Counted from the first letter of the stretch, positions 46,272-55,950 are shown. The stretch: DNA of 64,000 nucleotides from Gracilibacillus ureilyticus (GCF_900111195.1 NZ_FOGL01000003.1:186001-250000); one strand, 5' to 3'. Program-made: numbers and translations. Notes: generated by a model not told the origin, from the sequence alone.

Positions 46272-47519
46272 TTAGATTCCACTCTGCTCACTAAGTGTTA
46301 ATGTTGTCGTTTGTTCTTCTCCGTCACGATAGAATGTAACCGTCACTTCATCGCCGATATTTGTCTGGCGATACAGATATGACTTAAGGGCAAGCATTGA
46401 CTCAATCTCTTGATCATTTATTTTGGTTACAACATCATAGCGTTGCAGTCCGGCAACTTCAGCAGGAGAACCAACTTCCACATCCGCAATAACAATGCCG
46501 TTTTCAACTGATTCATCTAATCTCAATGTTTCTTGTTTGTGTCTTGCTGGAACAGTTTCCAAATCTACTGCACTAATTCCGATAAATGGGCGCTGGACTT
46601 CCTCACCTGTTTCTAATTGTTCAATAATTGGTTTAGCGTCATCGATCGGAATAGCAAAGCCAATTCCTTCAACAGCTTCCAAAGCTATTTTCATTGAGTT
46701 AATTCCGATAACTTCGCCTTTGGCATTAATTAACGCACCACCACTGTTACCAGGATTAATAGCTGCATCTGTCTGAATAACTTCTGTAGTCCAGTCAGGC
46801 ATACCGTCACTATTTAAATCTACATCAACTGCGCGATCAAGCCCGCTGATGATTCCTCTTGTAACAGATCCTGCGAATTCTGTACCCAATGGATTACCGA
46901 TCGCGATAGCAGTATCTCCAACAGTCAGGTTTTCGGAAGTTCCTAAATTTGCAACAGTTGTTATTTGCTCACTGGAGATGCGCAGTACAGCTAAATCGGT
47001 TAAAGCATCTGTCCCTAATACCTGTGCCTGGACATGCTCGCCATTTGTTAAGACAACCTCTACTTCCTGCGCTCCTTCTACAACGTGATTGTTTGTAACG
47101 ACGTAAGCATAGTCTCCTTCTTTTTTGTAAACCACCCCAGATCCTGTTCCGGCAGCGTCAGAAGACTCCTCCCATAAATTCACTTGCTGTATATTTGAAA
47201 TACCAACTACTGCATCTGATACATTGCTAATTGCCTCACTTAAAGAATTCGCTTCATCATTCACAACATTTGTTGTTGGAATTACTTCGTCGCTCGATTG
47301 AGCAACGTCCTGTGAAGTTTCTTCAGTAACTTGTTCAGTCCCTGCCGTTTGGCTATCCTCATCTAATACGGATAAGAAGATCCCCCCACTAAATAAAGCG
47401 ACAACTAATCCGCCGGCAACCCCGCTTAACAGCATACCGCCGAGATGTTTATCTTTCTTCTCCTTGTTCTTTTGTTCATTGGAATTGTTGTATGATTGCA
47501 TATCTCTTTCTTCATTCAT
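46272..47519 (-). CDS. htrB: HtrA-like membrane serine protease, CssRS-linked (HtrB type)
   Basis: 415 residues. A short cytoplasmic N-terminus, one membrane helix (GMLLSGVAGGLVVALFSGGIF, about residues 28-48) and a Ser/Thr/Glu-rich linker are followed by a trypsin-like domain with the triad in VVTNNHVVEGA (His), ALTDLAVLRI (Asp) and INPGNSGGALIN (Ser), and one PDZ domain (from about residue 320). It degrades or chaperones misfolded exported proteins. Its divergent position next to cssRS copies the B. subtilis htrB (yvtA)-cssRS arrangement, which is the basis for the name. Confidence 0.9.
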   Translation of the reverse strand: MNEERDMQSYNNSNEQKNKEKKDKHLGGMLLSGVAGGLVVALFSGGIFLSVLDEDSQTAGTEQVTEETSQDVAQSSDEVIPTTNVVNDEANSLSEAISNVSDAVVGISNIQQVNLWEESSDAAGTGSGVVYKKEGDYAYVVTNNHVVEGAQEVEVVLTNGEHVQAQVLGTDALTDLAVLRISSEQITTVANLGTSENLTVGDTAIAIGNPLGTEFAGSVTRGIISGLDRAVDVDLNSDGMPDWTTEVIQTDAAINPGNSGGALINAKGEVIGINSMKIALEAVEGIGFAIPIDDAKPIIEQLETGEEVQRPFIGISAVDLETVPARHKQETLRLDESVENGIVIADVEVGSPAEVAGLQRYDVVTKINDQEIESMLALKSYLYRQTNIGDEVTVTFYRDGEEQTTTLTLSEQSGI

Positions 47520-47709
47520 TTATGTCCCCATCCTTTCGGTTGTTTATATTTCTGATCTACTTATATTGTAGTCATTACTTACGGAACAATAATGGGATAA
47601 TTGTAGAAAAATTGTGTAAGATTGCATACCTTTCATTCTCTGCTTAATTTTTTTCTGGAATTATGCGAAAATAAGAATAAATGCAACAATGAAAGGTGGC
47701 ATTCTATAG
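47520..47709. promoter_or_regulatory. Divergent promoter region htrB / cssRS
   Basis: 190 nt between the two start codons. On the minus strand, TTGTTC and TATAAG (spacing 18) could form the htrB promoter. I could not identify a clear CssR-binding repeat by eye. Confidence 0.4.
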
Positions 47710-48402
47710 ATGAATCAGCATATTTACTTAGTAGAAGATGATCCGAATATTCGTAATATTGTACAGGCATATTTGAAAAAGGAAGGATACCAGGTAACAC
47801 TAACTGAAAGAGCGGAAGAAGCTTGGGACAATGCACAGAGCCAGCAGCCGGATATGTGGATTTTAGATATCATGTTACCAGGTATGGATGGTTATGAATT
47901 ATGCAAAAAAATCAGGCAGGTAAGTGAAGTGCCGATAATCATTATTTCAGCGAAAGATGAGGAAGTGGACAAGATACTGGGCCTGGAACTTGGAAGTGAT
48001 GATTATTTAACTAAACCCTTCAGTCCGAGGGAACTGGTTGCACGGGTAAAGCGACTCTTTAAAAGGGCGGAGGCACAGCCGGTCATGAGTAAAACGAAAC
48101 AGGATGTGCTGGAGATCGACCAGTTAAAAATGGATCAGGCGGCGAGGCAGGTCTTTTGGAAAGATGAAGAGATTGATGTTACTACAAAAGAATTTGATAT
48201 GCTGGAGATTTTCGCAAAACAGCCGAACCGTGCATTTTCAAGGGAAGAATTACTTACTATTATTTGGGGGGATGATTATTTCGGAAGTGACCGTGCGGTT
48301 GATGATTTAGTTAAACGACTGCGGAAAAAGCTTGATGGGCTTCCAGTGGAAACGGTTTGGGGATACGGCTATCGGCTTCATATTGATGAGGAGAAATCAT
48401 GA
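47710..48402 (+). CDS. cssR: Two-component response regulator CssR (secretion stress)
   Basis: 230 residues, OmpR/PhoB family. The receiver domain has the acid pair D10-D11, the phospho-acceptor D53 (WILDIMLPGMDG), and Lys in LTKPFSPREL. The winged helix has VTTKEFDMLEIFA and DDYFGSDRAVDDLVKRLRKKL with VETVWGYGYR at the end. The DYFGxDRxVDDLVxRLR stretch and divergent htrB match B. subtilis CssR, which activates htrA and htrB when misfolded secreted proteins accumulate. Confidence 0.88.
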   Translation: MNQHIYLVEDDPNIRNIVQAYLKKEGYQVTLTERAEEAWDNAQSQQPDMWILDIMLPGMDGYELCKKIRQVSEVPIIIISAKDEEVDKILGLELGSDDYLTKPFSPRELVARVKRLFKRAEAQPVMSKTKQDVLEIDQLKMDQAARQVFWKDEEIDVTTKEFDMLEIFAKQPNRAFSREELLTIIWGDDYFGSDRAVDDLVKRLRKKLDGLPVETVWGYGYRLHIDEEKS

Positions 48403-49736
48403 AATTACAGTATCAACTAACAATAGCTTTTACAACATTACTCGTCATTATTATGATGATCTCAGGAGTAACTATTTACTCACAGATGCTGCAAATGTTA
48501 ATCAAAGATGAACAAAGGCAATTGGAAGATAAAGGAGAACTAATAGTAAATTTTATTTTATCCGAAAATCTGAATGATACGTATAATGCAAAAAGGTTAC
48601 TGGAAATGCTAAAGGCATACAATTTGCAAGTTTTTGCGTATGACGAGAACACAGACCAGATAATATTTACTTCCATCGACATCCAAACATTGGAAAGCTG
48701 GGTGGAACGGTATGATATGAATGCCACTAACCAGCCGTTATGGCAAGCTGGTGATGAGAAGTATGTAGTTTCTATTCTTCCTATATATTCGGGATTTTCC
48801 ACACAGCATCTCGTGCTTTTAACTCCGCTCGATGACTTGCAGGAGGTACGGGAGAGCCTTATAGGCAGGTTAATGCTAATTTTCTTTATCGGCATTGCTG
48901 TTGCAGTGCTGCTAAGTCATTATTTAACAACAAAACTTGTTACACCACTTACTAAATTAAGACATCAGTTAAAGAAAATTGAGCGAAGGAAATTTGATGA
49001 AATGGAAGAAATTAAAGCAACTGGTGAAATAAAAGAGGTGGAGCAAAGTGTTGTGGAAATGGCGAATGAATTAAATAGTTTTATACAATCACAGCGCCAG
49101 TTTTTTCAAAATGCAAGCCACGAATTAAAAACACCATTAATGACCATTCAGGGGTATGCAGAAGGAATTCGGGATGGTATTTTCGAAGGCGAAGATGCAG
49201 ACAGAGGATTAAATGTAATGGTGGAAGAAATTAAGCGATTGAAGAAAATCATTAATGAAATTATTTTACTGGCTAAACTGGACAGTGAAGCGAATATATA
49301 TGAAGAAGAAAAAATTGAACTAAAAGAATTCCTTGATCAGGTAATGGCGAGAGCAATTCCAATTGCTAATGAAAAAGGAGTAGAAATTGAATTAAACAGA
49401 CTGGAAAATCATACGCTAACATTTGATTATGAAAAAATGCTTCAAGCCGTAATGAATATTGTGGCAAATGCTATTAGACACTCACGAACTAAGGTGGAGA
49501 TTTCTGTTTATGAGAAGAATAAACAGGTATATATAGAAATAAAGGATGATGGGGAAGGTATTGAGGAAGAACTCCTAACGAAATTATTTCACAGGTTTGT
49601 TAAGGGTAACAGTGGAGAAACAGGGTTAGGTTTAGCAATAGCGCGTGCCATTGTAGAGCGGTCTGGCGGAACCATTACAGCTAACAATCATGATGATGGC
49701 GGGGCAGTTTTTTGTTTGAAATTTGTTAAAAAATGA
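48399..49736 (+). CDS. cssS: Sensor histidine kinase CssS (secretion stress)
   Basis: 445 residues: a membrane helix at 5-27, an extracytoplasmic sensor of about 130 residues, a second helix around 160-180 (LMLIFFIGIAVAVLLSHYL), HAMP, and a HisKA domain with His in NASHELKTPLMTIQGYAEG. The HATPase domain has N box VMNIVANAIRHS, G1 KDDGEGI and G2 GETGLGLAIA. The start overlaps cssR by 4 nt. The role as sensor of misfolded exported protein is inferred from the CssRS-HtrB gene neighbourhood. Confidence 0.88.
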   Translation: MKLQYQLTIAFTTLLVIIMMISGVTIYSQMLQMLIKDEQRQLEDKGELIVNFILSENLNDTYNAKRLLEMLKAYNLQVFAYDENTDQIIFTSIDIQTLESWVERYDMNATNQPLWQAGDEKYVVSILPIYSGFSTQHLVLLTPLDDLQEVRESLIGRLMLIFFIGIAVAVLLSHYLTTKLVTPLTKLRHQLKKIERRKFDEMEEIKATGEIKEVEQSVVEMANELNSFIQSQRQFFQNASHELKTPLMTIQGYAEGIRDGIFEGEDADRGLNVMVEEIKRLKKIINEIILLAKLDSEANIYEEEKIELKEFLDQVMARAIPIANEKGVEIELNRLENHTLTFDYEKMLQAVMNIVANAIRHSRTKVEISVYEKNKQVYIEIKDDGEGIEEELLTKLFHRFVKGNSGETGLGLAIARAIVERSGGTITANNHDDGGAVFCLKFVKK

Positions 49737-49765
49737 GAAAAAACTGTAGTATTAATGAACATTTG

Positions 49766-49774
49766 TGATATAAT
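49766..49774 (+). promoter_or_regulatory. typA extended -10 promoter
   Basis: TGATATAAT matches the extended -10 consensus exactly; the -35 is weak. It lies about 50 nt before the typA start. Confidence 0.55.
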
Positions 49775-49824
49775 CAATAAGTTGTTAAACAGTACGTCTT
49801 TAAAATTAAGGAGAGAAAATACAC

Positions 49825-51654
49825 ATGACGCAATTGAGAGAAGACATCCGCAATATTGCGATTATTGCCCACGTTGACCACGGTAAAACGACACTAGTTG
49901 ACCAGTTACTTCATCAATCAGGGACATTCCGTGAAAATGAACAAGTTGATGAACGAGCTATGGATTCAAATGATATTGAGAAAGAACGCGGTATTACAAT
50001 TTTAGCGAAGAATACAGCGATTAACTATAAAGATAAGCATATTAATATTCTCGACACACCAGGGCACGCTGACTTTGGTGGAGAAGTTGAACGTATCATG
50101 AAAATGGTAGATGGGGTACTTTTAGTAGTTGATGCATATGAAGGATGTATGCCTCAGACACGGTTTGTATTGAAAAAAGCATTAGAACAAAAACTGCATC
50201 CTGTTGTTGTTTTGAATAAAATTGATCGGCCGAATGCACGACCAGGAGAAGTTATTGATGAAGTGCTCGATTTATTTATCGAATTAGGTGCAGATGATGA
50301 CCAGTTAGAATTCCCGGTTGTTTATGCTTCTGCGTTAAATGGTACATCAAGCTATGAACCGGAAACCCAAGAGGAAACAATGGAACCGATCTTCGAAACG
50401 ATTATCGAACATATTCCTGCACCTGTTGATAATCAAGAAGAGCCGTTGCAATTTCAAGTCACATTACTTGATTACAATGACTATTTAGGACGTATTGGTG
50501 TTGGACGTGTTTTCAGAGGAACAATTAAAGTAGGTCAGCAAGTCTCTTTAATGAAAACCGACGGGTCTGTTAAAAATTTCCGTGTTTCTAAATTATTCGG
50601 TTTTATTGGATTGAAACGTGTGGAAATTCAAGAGGCAAAAGCAGGTGACATTATTGCTGTTGCCGGTATGGAGGACATTAACGTTGGTGAAACAGTCTGT
50701 CCGACAGAACACCAGGAAGCTTTACCGATTTTACGTATTGATGAACCGACACTTCAAATGACATTTGTTGTAAACAACAGTCCATTTGCCGGAAGAGAAG
50801 GAAAGCATATTACATCACGTAAAATTGAAGAGCGTTTGCTATCTCAATTAGAGACAGATGTAAGTTTACGTGTTGATCCAACTTCTTCACCAGATGCATG
50901 GATTGTTTCTGGTCGTGGAGAGCTTCACCTTTCTATTTTAGTTGAAAACATGCGCCGTGAAGGATATGAGATTCAATTATCCAAACCGGAAGTAATCATA
51001 AAAGAAATTGATGGTGTGAAATGTGAACCTGTTGAACGCGTTCAGATTGATGTGCCTGAAGATTACACAGGTCCTGTTATGGAATCACTTGGTGCTCGTA
51101 AAGGTGAAATGATTGATATGGTGAATCACGGAAATGGCCAGGTAAGAATGGAGTTCAAGGTTCCTTCCCGGGGATTAATTGGATATGCGACAGAATTTAT
51201 GACACAAACAAGAGGGTATGGCATCATTAACCATACATTTGAAGAATATGCACCATTTGCAAAAGGACAAGTTGGCGGTAGACGAGAAGGTGTTCTTGTT
51301 TCACTGGAGAATGGGAAAGCTTCCACATATGGAATTATGAACTTAGAAGATCGCGGGATCATTTTCGTCGATCCAGGTACTGAAGTATATGCCGGAATGA
51401 TTGTTGGCGAGCATAACCGTGAAAATGATTTAACGGTTAATATTACGAAAGAAAAACACCTAACAAACGTAAGGTCAGCAAACAAGGACCAGACATCTAC
51501 TATTCGTAAAACGCGCAAAATGTCACTGGAAGAAGCGATCCAATATTTAAATGAAGATGAATATTGTGAGGTAACGCCGGAATCCATCCGTTTGCGTAAG
51601 AAAATCCTTAACAAAAATGAACGTGAAAAAGCAGCTAAGAAGAAACCAAATTAA
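49825..51654 (+). CDS. typA: Ribosome-associated GTPase TypA/BipA
   Basis: 609 residues, EF-G-like translational GTPase involved in 50S subunit biogenesis and stress growth. G1 is [15 protein letters not shown], the switch I region is [19 protein letters not shown]3 is [13 protein letters not shown]4 is [11 protein letters not shown] and G5 is YASALNG. Domains II, III and V follow, and the BipA-specific C-terminal domain contains [10 protein letters not shown]-like [16 protein letters not shown]. The ribosome site is AAGGAGAG. A terminator follows. Confidence 0.97.
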   Translation: MTQLREDIRNIAIIAHVDHGKTTLVDQLLHQSGTFRENEQVDERAMDSNDIEKERGITILAKNTAINYKDKHINILDTPGHADFGGEVERIMKMVDGVLLVVDAYEGCMPQTRFVLKKALEQKLHPVVVLNKIDRPNARPGEVIDEVLDLFIELGADDDQLEFPVVYASALNGTSSYEPETQEETMEPIFETIIEHIPAPVDNQEEPLQFQVTLLDYNDYLGRIGVGRVFRGTIKVGQQVSLMKTDGSVKNFRVSKLFGFIGLKRVEIQEAKAGDIIAVAGMEDINVGETVCPTEHQEALPILRIDEPTLQMTFVVNNSPFAGREGKHITSRKIEERLLSQLETDVSLRVDPTSSPDAWIVSGRGELHLSILVENMRREGYEIQLSKPEVIIKEIDGVKCEPVERVQIDVPEDYTGPVMESLGARKGEMIDMVNHGNGQVRMEFKVPSRGLIGYATEFMTQTRGYGIINHTFEEYAPFAKGQVGGRREGVLVSLENGKASTYGIMNLEDRGIIFVDPGTEVYAGMIVGEHNRENDLTVNITKEKHLTNVRSANKDQTSTIRKTRKMSLEEAIQYLNEDEYCEVTPESIRLRKKILNKNEREKAAKKKPN

Positions 51655-51665
51655 TATTTACATTT

Positions 51666-51706
51666 TAAAAACCAGCGGATACTCACACATACCGCTGGTT
51701 TTTTCT
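51666..51706 (+). terminator. Terminator after typA
   Basis: Stem AAAACCAGCGG / CCGCTGGTTTT followed by TT-rich sequence. Confidence 0.85.
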
Positions 51707-51770
51707 ATCATATTCAAGGGTATTTCTTTAGTATCAGAATGAAAGAAAATAGTCGAAATGAGGAATGTAA

Positions 51771-52049
51771 ATGCGATTTTGGCGACGTTTAAAATTCATC
51801 TTTAAATTTCATAAATCAATTCCTTTCTTCAAAGAATTTTTCTTTTCAAAAGATGTAACAATATCGAAAAAATTAGCATCCGTTTTATTGATTGCGGCAT
51901 ATGCTATCTTCCCGTTTGATGCTATTCCGGATTTCCTGCTGTTTTTTGGTATTCTTGATGATATTATGTTAGCAACAATTATTTTGCAACAGATCGTAAA
52001 AATGGCTCCACCGTCCATTAAAGATAAATATGATATCAATATAAAATAA
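51771..52049 (+). CDS. DUF1232 (YkvA-like) small membrane protein
   Basis: 92 residues; a basic N-terminus followed by the DUF1232 core, LASVLLIAAYAIFPFDAIPDFL, with the conserved P-x-D-x-I-P-D motif, and a second hydrophobic segment with GILDDIMLATIILQQI. Family role unknown. It is followed 20 nt later by the DUF3951 gene, probably in one transcript. The ATG at 51771 has a moderate ribosome site (GAGGAATG). Confidence 0.75.
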   Translation: MRFWRRLKFIFKFHKSIPFFKEFFFSKDVTISKKLASVLLIAAYAIFPFDAIPDFLLFFGILDDIMLATIILQQIVKMAPPSIKDKYDINIK

Positions 52050-52069
52050 TGGAAAAGGAGATTTAAGTT

Positions 52070-52267
52070 ATGTTCATTTTAACACTCGGCTTTTCTCTTG
52101 CGGTTATTATATTAGTGTTAACGGGTGCTTATAAAGTGTTTGTTCAAAAGAAAAATGTCACACCATTCTATACACCTTTTGAAGAAATAACAGGACAAAC
52201 AGAGATTGAATTTCATGAAGAACAGGAAGTAATCGCAGAAGATGAGGATCAAGGGGTTAAGAAATAA
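52070..52267 (+). CDS. DUF3951-like small membrane protein
   Basis: 65 residues; one N-terminal membrane helix (FILTLGFSLAVIILVLTGAYKVF) and a cytoplasmic acidic tail with FYTPFEEITGQTEIEFHEE. The YTPFxxITGQTxxEFHE stretch is characteristic of the DUF3951 group in Bacilli. Function unknown. The ribosome site is AAAAGGAG. The next gene begins 21 nt after it. Confidence 0.65.
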   Translation: MFILTLGFSLAVIILVLTGAYKVFVQKKNVTPFYTPFEEITGQTEIEFHEEQEVIAEDEDQGVKK

Positions 52268-52288
52268 AGCATTAAGGGGAAAATTATT

Positions 52289-52744
52289 TTGAAAATCCGA
52301 AGACTAGAGCATAATGAAGAGATCCCGTTTGAACTGCTTCTACTGGCAGACCCATCAAAAGATAATGTAATGAATTATGTCCAGCAGGGAGATTGTTATA
52401 TTACAGAAGCCGATGATCAAATAATTGGTATCTATGTTTTATCAGCAGCTAAACAGGGATCAGTGGAACTGATGAATATTGCAGTTAAAGAAGAAATGCA
52501 AGGAAGAGGAATTGGAAAACGATTAGTATTCGATGCTATTAAGAGGGCGAGAAATCAAGGATACAGAAAAATAGAAGTGGGAACAGGAAATTCCAGTATC
52601 ATGCAACTATATTTCTATCAGAAGGTTGGTTTTCGTATCACAGGCATTGAAAAAGACTTTTTCCTGAGAAATTATGAAGAAGACATCTTTGAAAATGGGA
52701 TTCAATGTACTGACATGATACGGTTATCGAAAGAATTGAAATAG
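52289..52744 (+). CDS. GNAT-family N-acetyltransferase
   Basis: 151 residues, single GNAT domain. The acetyl-CoA loop is QGRGIGKRLVFDAIKRAR (Q/RxxGxG/A motif), preceded by MNIAVKEEM. A TTG start at 52289 after AAGGGGAAA is the only good choice. Acceptor substrate is unknown; YjdJ/YvbK-type small-molecule acetyltransferases of Bacilli are similar in size. It is probably in the same transcript as the two small membrane genes before it. Confidence 0.8.
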   Translation: MKIRRLEHNEEIPFELLLLADPSKDNVMNYVQQGDCYITEADDQIIGIYVLSAAKQGSVELMNIAVKEEMQGRGIGKRLVFDAIKRARNQGYRKIEVGTGNSSIMQLYFYQKVGFRITGIEKDFFLRNYEEDIFENGIQCTDMIRLSKELK

Positions 52745-52815
52745 ATGTGTGTGTTTGAAAATTTAAGCATTAATAAAGTGTTTGTCGAATTGATAAAAAA
52801 TAGTAAGGGTGAATA

Positions 52816-53460
52816 ATGATGATACGAATCGGCTGTCTTCATGCCCATCATTCCAATATTGAGTACATAGAGGGCGAGTTAACTCCATACAACGTCAAAA
52901 TGGTTCATTTTGTCGATCCAGGATTAATGTATCATATGGATTCCGGTCCGAATGTTCATATAGCAGAAAAAGTGGAACAGCAACTGAATTGGATAGAATC
53001 CTGTCAGGTAGATGCAATATTAATTACCTGTACAAATTATATAGCATTATTAGATGAGACAGACTACGAAACAGCAACCCCAATTATTAAAATAGATGAA
53101 CCATTTTTTGAGCAGATTTGTAAAAATTCTGAACCACAAACATTACTTTTTAGTAATCCTGCAACGGTTAGCGGCACAATGAACAGACTTTTCCAATATG
53201 CGGATAAATGGAGCAGAACAGTTAAGGTTGAGGCACGGTTAATCGAAAATAGTTTTCAATTCATTATGAATGGAGAAAAGGATGCTTATAATCATGCGAT
53301 TGTGAGCTATCTGGAGAAATACAGTGACAGTGAGCATATTTCTGTTGCCCAATTATCCATGGTAAATGGTGCCCGAAAATCCGGAAAAGATGTTTTTCAC
53401 CCGCTGGATGCATTGATAAAACATGTTGTTCAGCATTTTGAGTTAGACAAACAAGCATAG
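52816..53460 (+). CDS. Asp/Glu racemase superfamily-like protein, function unknown
   Basis: 214 residues. The pattern VDAILITCTNYIALL (Cys72 followed by Thr-Asn) matches the first active-site Cys block of the Asp/Glu/hydantoin racemase fold. The second block, expected near ISVAQLSMVNGARK, has Ala-Gln instead of the Gly-Cys/Gly-Cys-Thr form, so the two-base racemase chemistry is doubtful. The N-terminus IRIGCLHAHHSNIEYIE is His-rich and unusual. It could be a lyase, isomerase or inactive relative. It has a modest AAGGGTG ribosome site and stands alone. Confidence 0.55.
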   Translation: MMIRIGCLHAHHSNIEYIEGELTPYNVKMVHFVDPGLMYHMDSGPNVHIAEKVEQQLNWIESCQVDAILITCTNYIALLDETDYETATPIIKIDEPFFEQICKNSEPQTLLFSNPATVSGTMNRLFQYADKWSRTVKVEARLIENSFQFIMNGEKDAYNHAIVSYLEKYSDSEHISVAQLSMVNGARKSGKDVFHPLDALIKHVVQHFELDKQA

Positions 53461-53553
53461 AAAGTCTTCCTTCCCATGCTTGCATATCTGAATTTATATT
53501 TTAAAAAAGGGGTAATCTCTTTACGAATTCTAACAAGAAAAGTTTCAAATAAT

Positions 53554-53754
53554 TTAGATTTCACGCCGCATCGTTTTCAGGACATCAATTTGTGTAGCGC
53601 GTCCTGCCGGTTTCAATCCGGAGAGAATGGTAACAATTAAACATATTACTGTTGATATAACAACAAGTGACAATGGTATCGAAGAATACTGAAATCTTTC
53701 CGGAAGCTCTTCACCAAGTGCACCACTAATAATTCTAATATACTGATGAATCAA
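53554..53754 (-). pseudogene. Remnant of an FtsX-type ABC transporter permease (C-terminal end)
   Basis: A minus-strand frame of about 66 codons whose end, VVISTVICLIVTILSGLKPA then GRATQIDVLKTMRREI, is the standard C-terminus of FtsX/MacB-family permeases (last membrane helix, then P-A-x-R-A-x-x-x-x-x-x-x-L-x-x-x). The rest of a 380-to-800-residue protein is missing: a stop lies in frame just upstream and no ATPase gene is near. It is best read as a decayed gene fragment between 53.46 and 53.85 kb. Confidence 0.7.
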
Positions 53755-53857
53755 ATAGCAAAACTACTTCATCTTTTTTTGAAAGTTAATAATACACTTA
53801 TGGTAAAATATAATAGATTTATAAATTTTATAGAAAAACAGAAAGGGTATGACGACT

Positions 53858-55033
53858 GTGCGTATCCGGCTTTTAATTAGTTGCTTGATTGTTTTACTGA
53901 TCACAGGCTGTTCAAATGAAGTGCCTAATGAAGCTGATCATCAGCTAAAGCAAATTAATGGGGATGAGAAAAATGAAACGGGCAATTTAATCGAATCACT
54001 TACACAGGAAATACATTCTATTCACATTGCTGCAGTAGGGGACCTGTTGATTCATGACAGAGTGTATAATGAAGCAAAAACAGATAAAGGATACAATTTT
54101 TTGCCAATGTTGGAAGAAGTTCAGCAATATTTAGAGGAACCGGCGATCACTATAGCCAATCAGGAAACAATAACAGGGGGATCAGCTATAGGTTTGTCAA
54201 GTTACCCTAAGTTTAACAGCCCGTTGGAATTAGCGGATAATTTAAAAGACGCAGGGATAGATGTTTTAACACTGGCAAATAACCATACATTAGATCGTGG
54301 GGAAGTTGCGATTCAAAATGCGATAAGTTATTATGAAAAGATCGGAATGGAATATACAGGGAGTTATAAGAGTAAGGAAGATAAAGAACGAATACGGGTA
54401 ATTGAAACGGATGAGCAGATATCTGTTGCATTTTTAAGTTACACTTATGGAACGAATGGAATGGAGATTCCAGAAGGAAAGGACTACTTGGTTAACATCA
54501 TTGATCGTCAGCAAATTAAAAAAGATGTCACTAAAGCTAGGACACTTGCAGATATTGTTATTACAAGTTATCACTTTGGAGATGAGTATGAACGATATCC
54601 GAATAATGCCCAGAAAGACTTAGCTCAATTTTCTGCAGATATAGGCGTAGATGTCGTCATTGGCCACCATCCCCATGTATTGCAACCAATTGAATGGATA
54701 GAGGGGAATAATGGTGACCGTACATTAGTTGCATATTCATTAGGCAATTTCCTATCTGGGCAGGATCAACTTTATCGTCGTATTGGCGGCATTTTTCAAT
54801 TTGAAATAGAAAAAACGGTGAAAGGTAATGAGGAATTTGTTCAAGTGCTTCATCCTTCATTTCTTCCAACGTTTGTTAACTATGACTTACTGGATGGCAG
54901 GATGAAGAATTTCTCTGTGATTCCGCTTAGTGAAAGATCAGACAGCAAATTGGCCGGAGAAGACGAACTTTTCAATGAAATAGAAGATCACTTGACTATA
55001 TGGTTACCAGAATTAGAAGTTATAAAAAAGTAG
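53858..55033 (+). CDS. CapA family lipoprotein (poly-gamma-glutamate capsule protein-like)
   Basis: About 391 residues. The N-terminal signal ends in a lipobox (LLITGC), so it is a membrane-anchored lipoprotein. The CapA metallophosphatase-like domain follows: IAAVGDLLIHDRV, TIANQETITGG, DVLTLANNHTLDRG and VDVVIGHHPHVLQPIEW, with metal-binding Asp, Asn and His in the usual order. CapA/PgsA proteins take part in polyglutamate export, but lone copies without pgsBC, as here, are common and of unknown role. GTG at 53858 is preferred because the ATG at 53849 touches AAAGGG. Confidence 0.85.
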   Translation: MRIRLLISCLIVLLITGCSNEVPNEADHQLKQINGDEKNETGNLIESLTQEIHSIHIAAVGDLLIHDRVYNEAKTDKGYNFLPMLEEVQQYLEEPAITIANQETITGGSAIGLSSYPKFNSPLELADNLKDAGIDVLTLANNHTLDRGEVAIQNAISYYEKIGMEYTGSYKSKEDKERIRVIETDEQISVAFLSYTYGTNGMEIPEGKDYLVNIIDRQQIKKDVTKARTLADIVITSYHFGDEYERYPNNAQKDLAQFSADIGVDVVIGHHPHVLQPIEWIEGNNGDRTLVAYSLGNFLSGQDQLYRRIGGIFQFEIEKTVKGNEEFVQVLHPSFLPTFVNYDLLDGRMKNFSVIPLSERSDSKLAGEDELFNEIEDHLTIWLPELEVIKK

Positions 55034-55049
55034 AGGAGAAATTCATTAT

Positions 55050-55862
55050 ATGGAATGGAAAAACATTTACCGGGGAATGATTATGGGAGCTAGTGATGTA
55101 GTACCAGGGGTGAGTGGGGGAACAATTGCTGTTGTATTGGGCATATATGACCGTTTAATCGAAGCAATTAACGGATTGTTCAGTAAAGACTTTAAAAAGC
55201 ACTTACTATTTTTGATCCCTTTAGGAGTAGGGATTTTAACAGCAGTGTTTCTACTAGCGGGATTGATTGAATGGCTGTTTGAACACCATCCAGGACCAAC
55301 CCAATTTGCTTTTCTCGGCTTAATCATTGGTGTTTTGCCTTTTTTATTTAATCAATCTGAGGCGAAGAAGAATTTCAAGGTAAATCATTATGTATTTATA
55401 CTGATTGGTATGGCGATCGTTGGTTCGATGGTATTCTTCCAGAGTGGTGAACCAGAACCAGTTACGGATTTCACTTCAATGACTTATTTATGGATTTTAG
55501 GTTCAGGCTTCATTGCGAGTGCTGCAATGATTTTACCGGGAATCAGCGGATCGTTTTTGCTTTATGTAATTGGATCCTATACCACGATTATCAGTGCAAT
55601 TAAGGATCTGAATATTACTGTGATCTTGACAGCAGGTGTAGGAATATTACTGGGAATATTATTAATGAGCAAGCTGATCCATTACTTGTTAAAGCATTTT
55701 CCATTAGTAACTTATGCTTTTGTAATTGGTATGGTAATTGGATCTGTTTTCGTGATTTTCCCTGGTTGGCCAGCAAACGTAACAGAAACAGTTGTCAGTA
55801 TTATAACATTCGCTGGTGGATTGCTTTTTGCCTATTTTCTTGGCAGAATTGAATACCGTTAA
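55050..55862 (+). CDS. DUF368 family membrane protein
   Basis: 270 residues with about eight membrane helices. Two repeated P-G-V/I-S-G-G/S loops, SDVVPGVSGGTIAVVLGIYD near the N-terminus and ILPGISGSFLLYVIGSYT in the middle, are the family signature. DUF368 proteins have been linked to recycling of the polyprenyl-phosphate carrier across the membrane, along with DedA proteins; that role is taken from the family. It starts 17 nt after the CapA-like gene and is probably cotranscribed. The ribosome site is AGAGGAG. Confidence 0.85.
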   Translation: MEWKNIYRGMIMGASDVVPGVSGGTIAVVLGIYDRLIEAINGLFSKDFKKHLLFLIPLGVGILTAVFLLAGLIEWLFEHHPGPTQFAFLGLIIGVLPFLFNQSEAKKNFKVNHYVFILIGMAIVGSMVFFQSGEPEPVTDFTSMTYLWILGSGFIASAAMILPGISGSFLLYVIGSYTTIISAIKDLNITVILTAGVGILLGILLMSKLIHYLLKHFPLVTYAFVIGMVIGSVFVIFPGWPANVTETVVSIITFAGGLLFAYFLGRIEYR

Positions 55863-55950
55863 AACAGAAAATTTGCTAATTGTACAAAACAGTGATAGAT
55901 TTTTATCAAAAGTCTCACTTTATCAAAACGGTAAAAAGGGGTATGAATAG

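Noticed and set aside
51126-51614. 162-codon minus-strand frame inside typA
   Set aside because: Fully antisense to a well-conserved gene, with no ribosome site and low-complexity Ser/Pro/Phe content typical of shadows.
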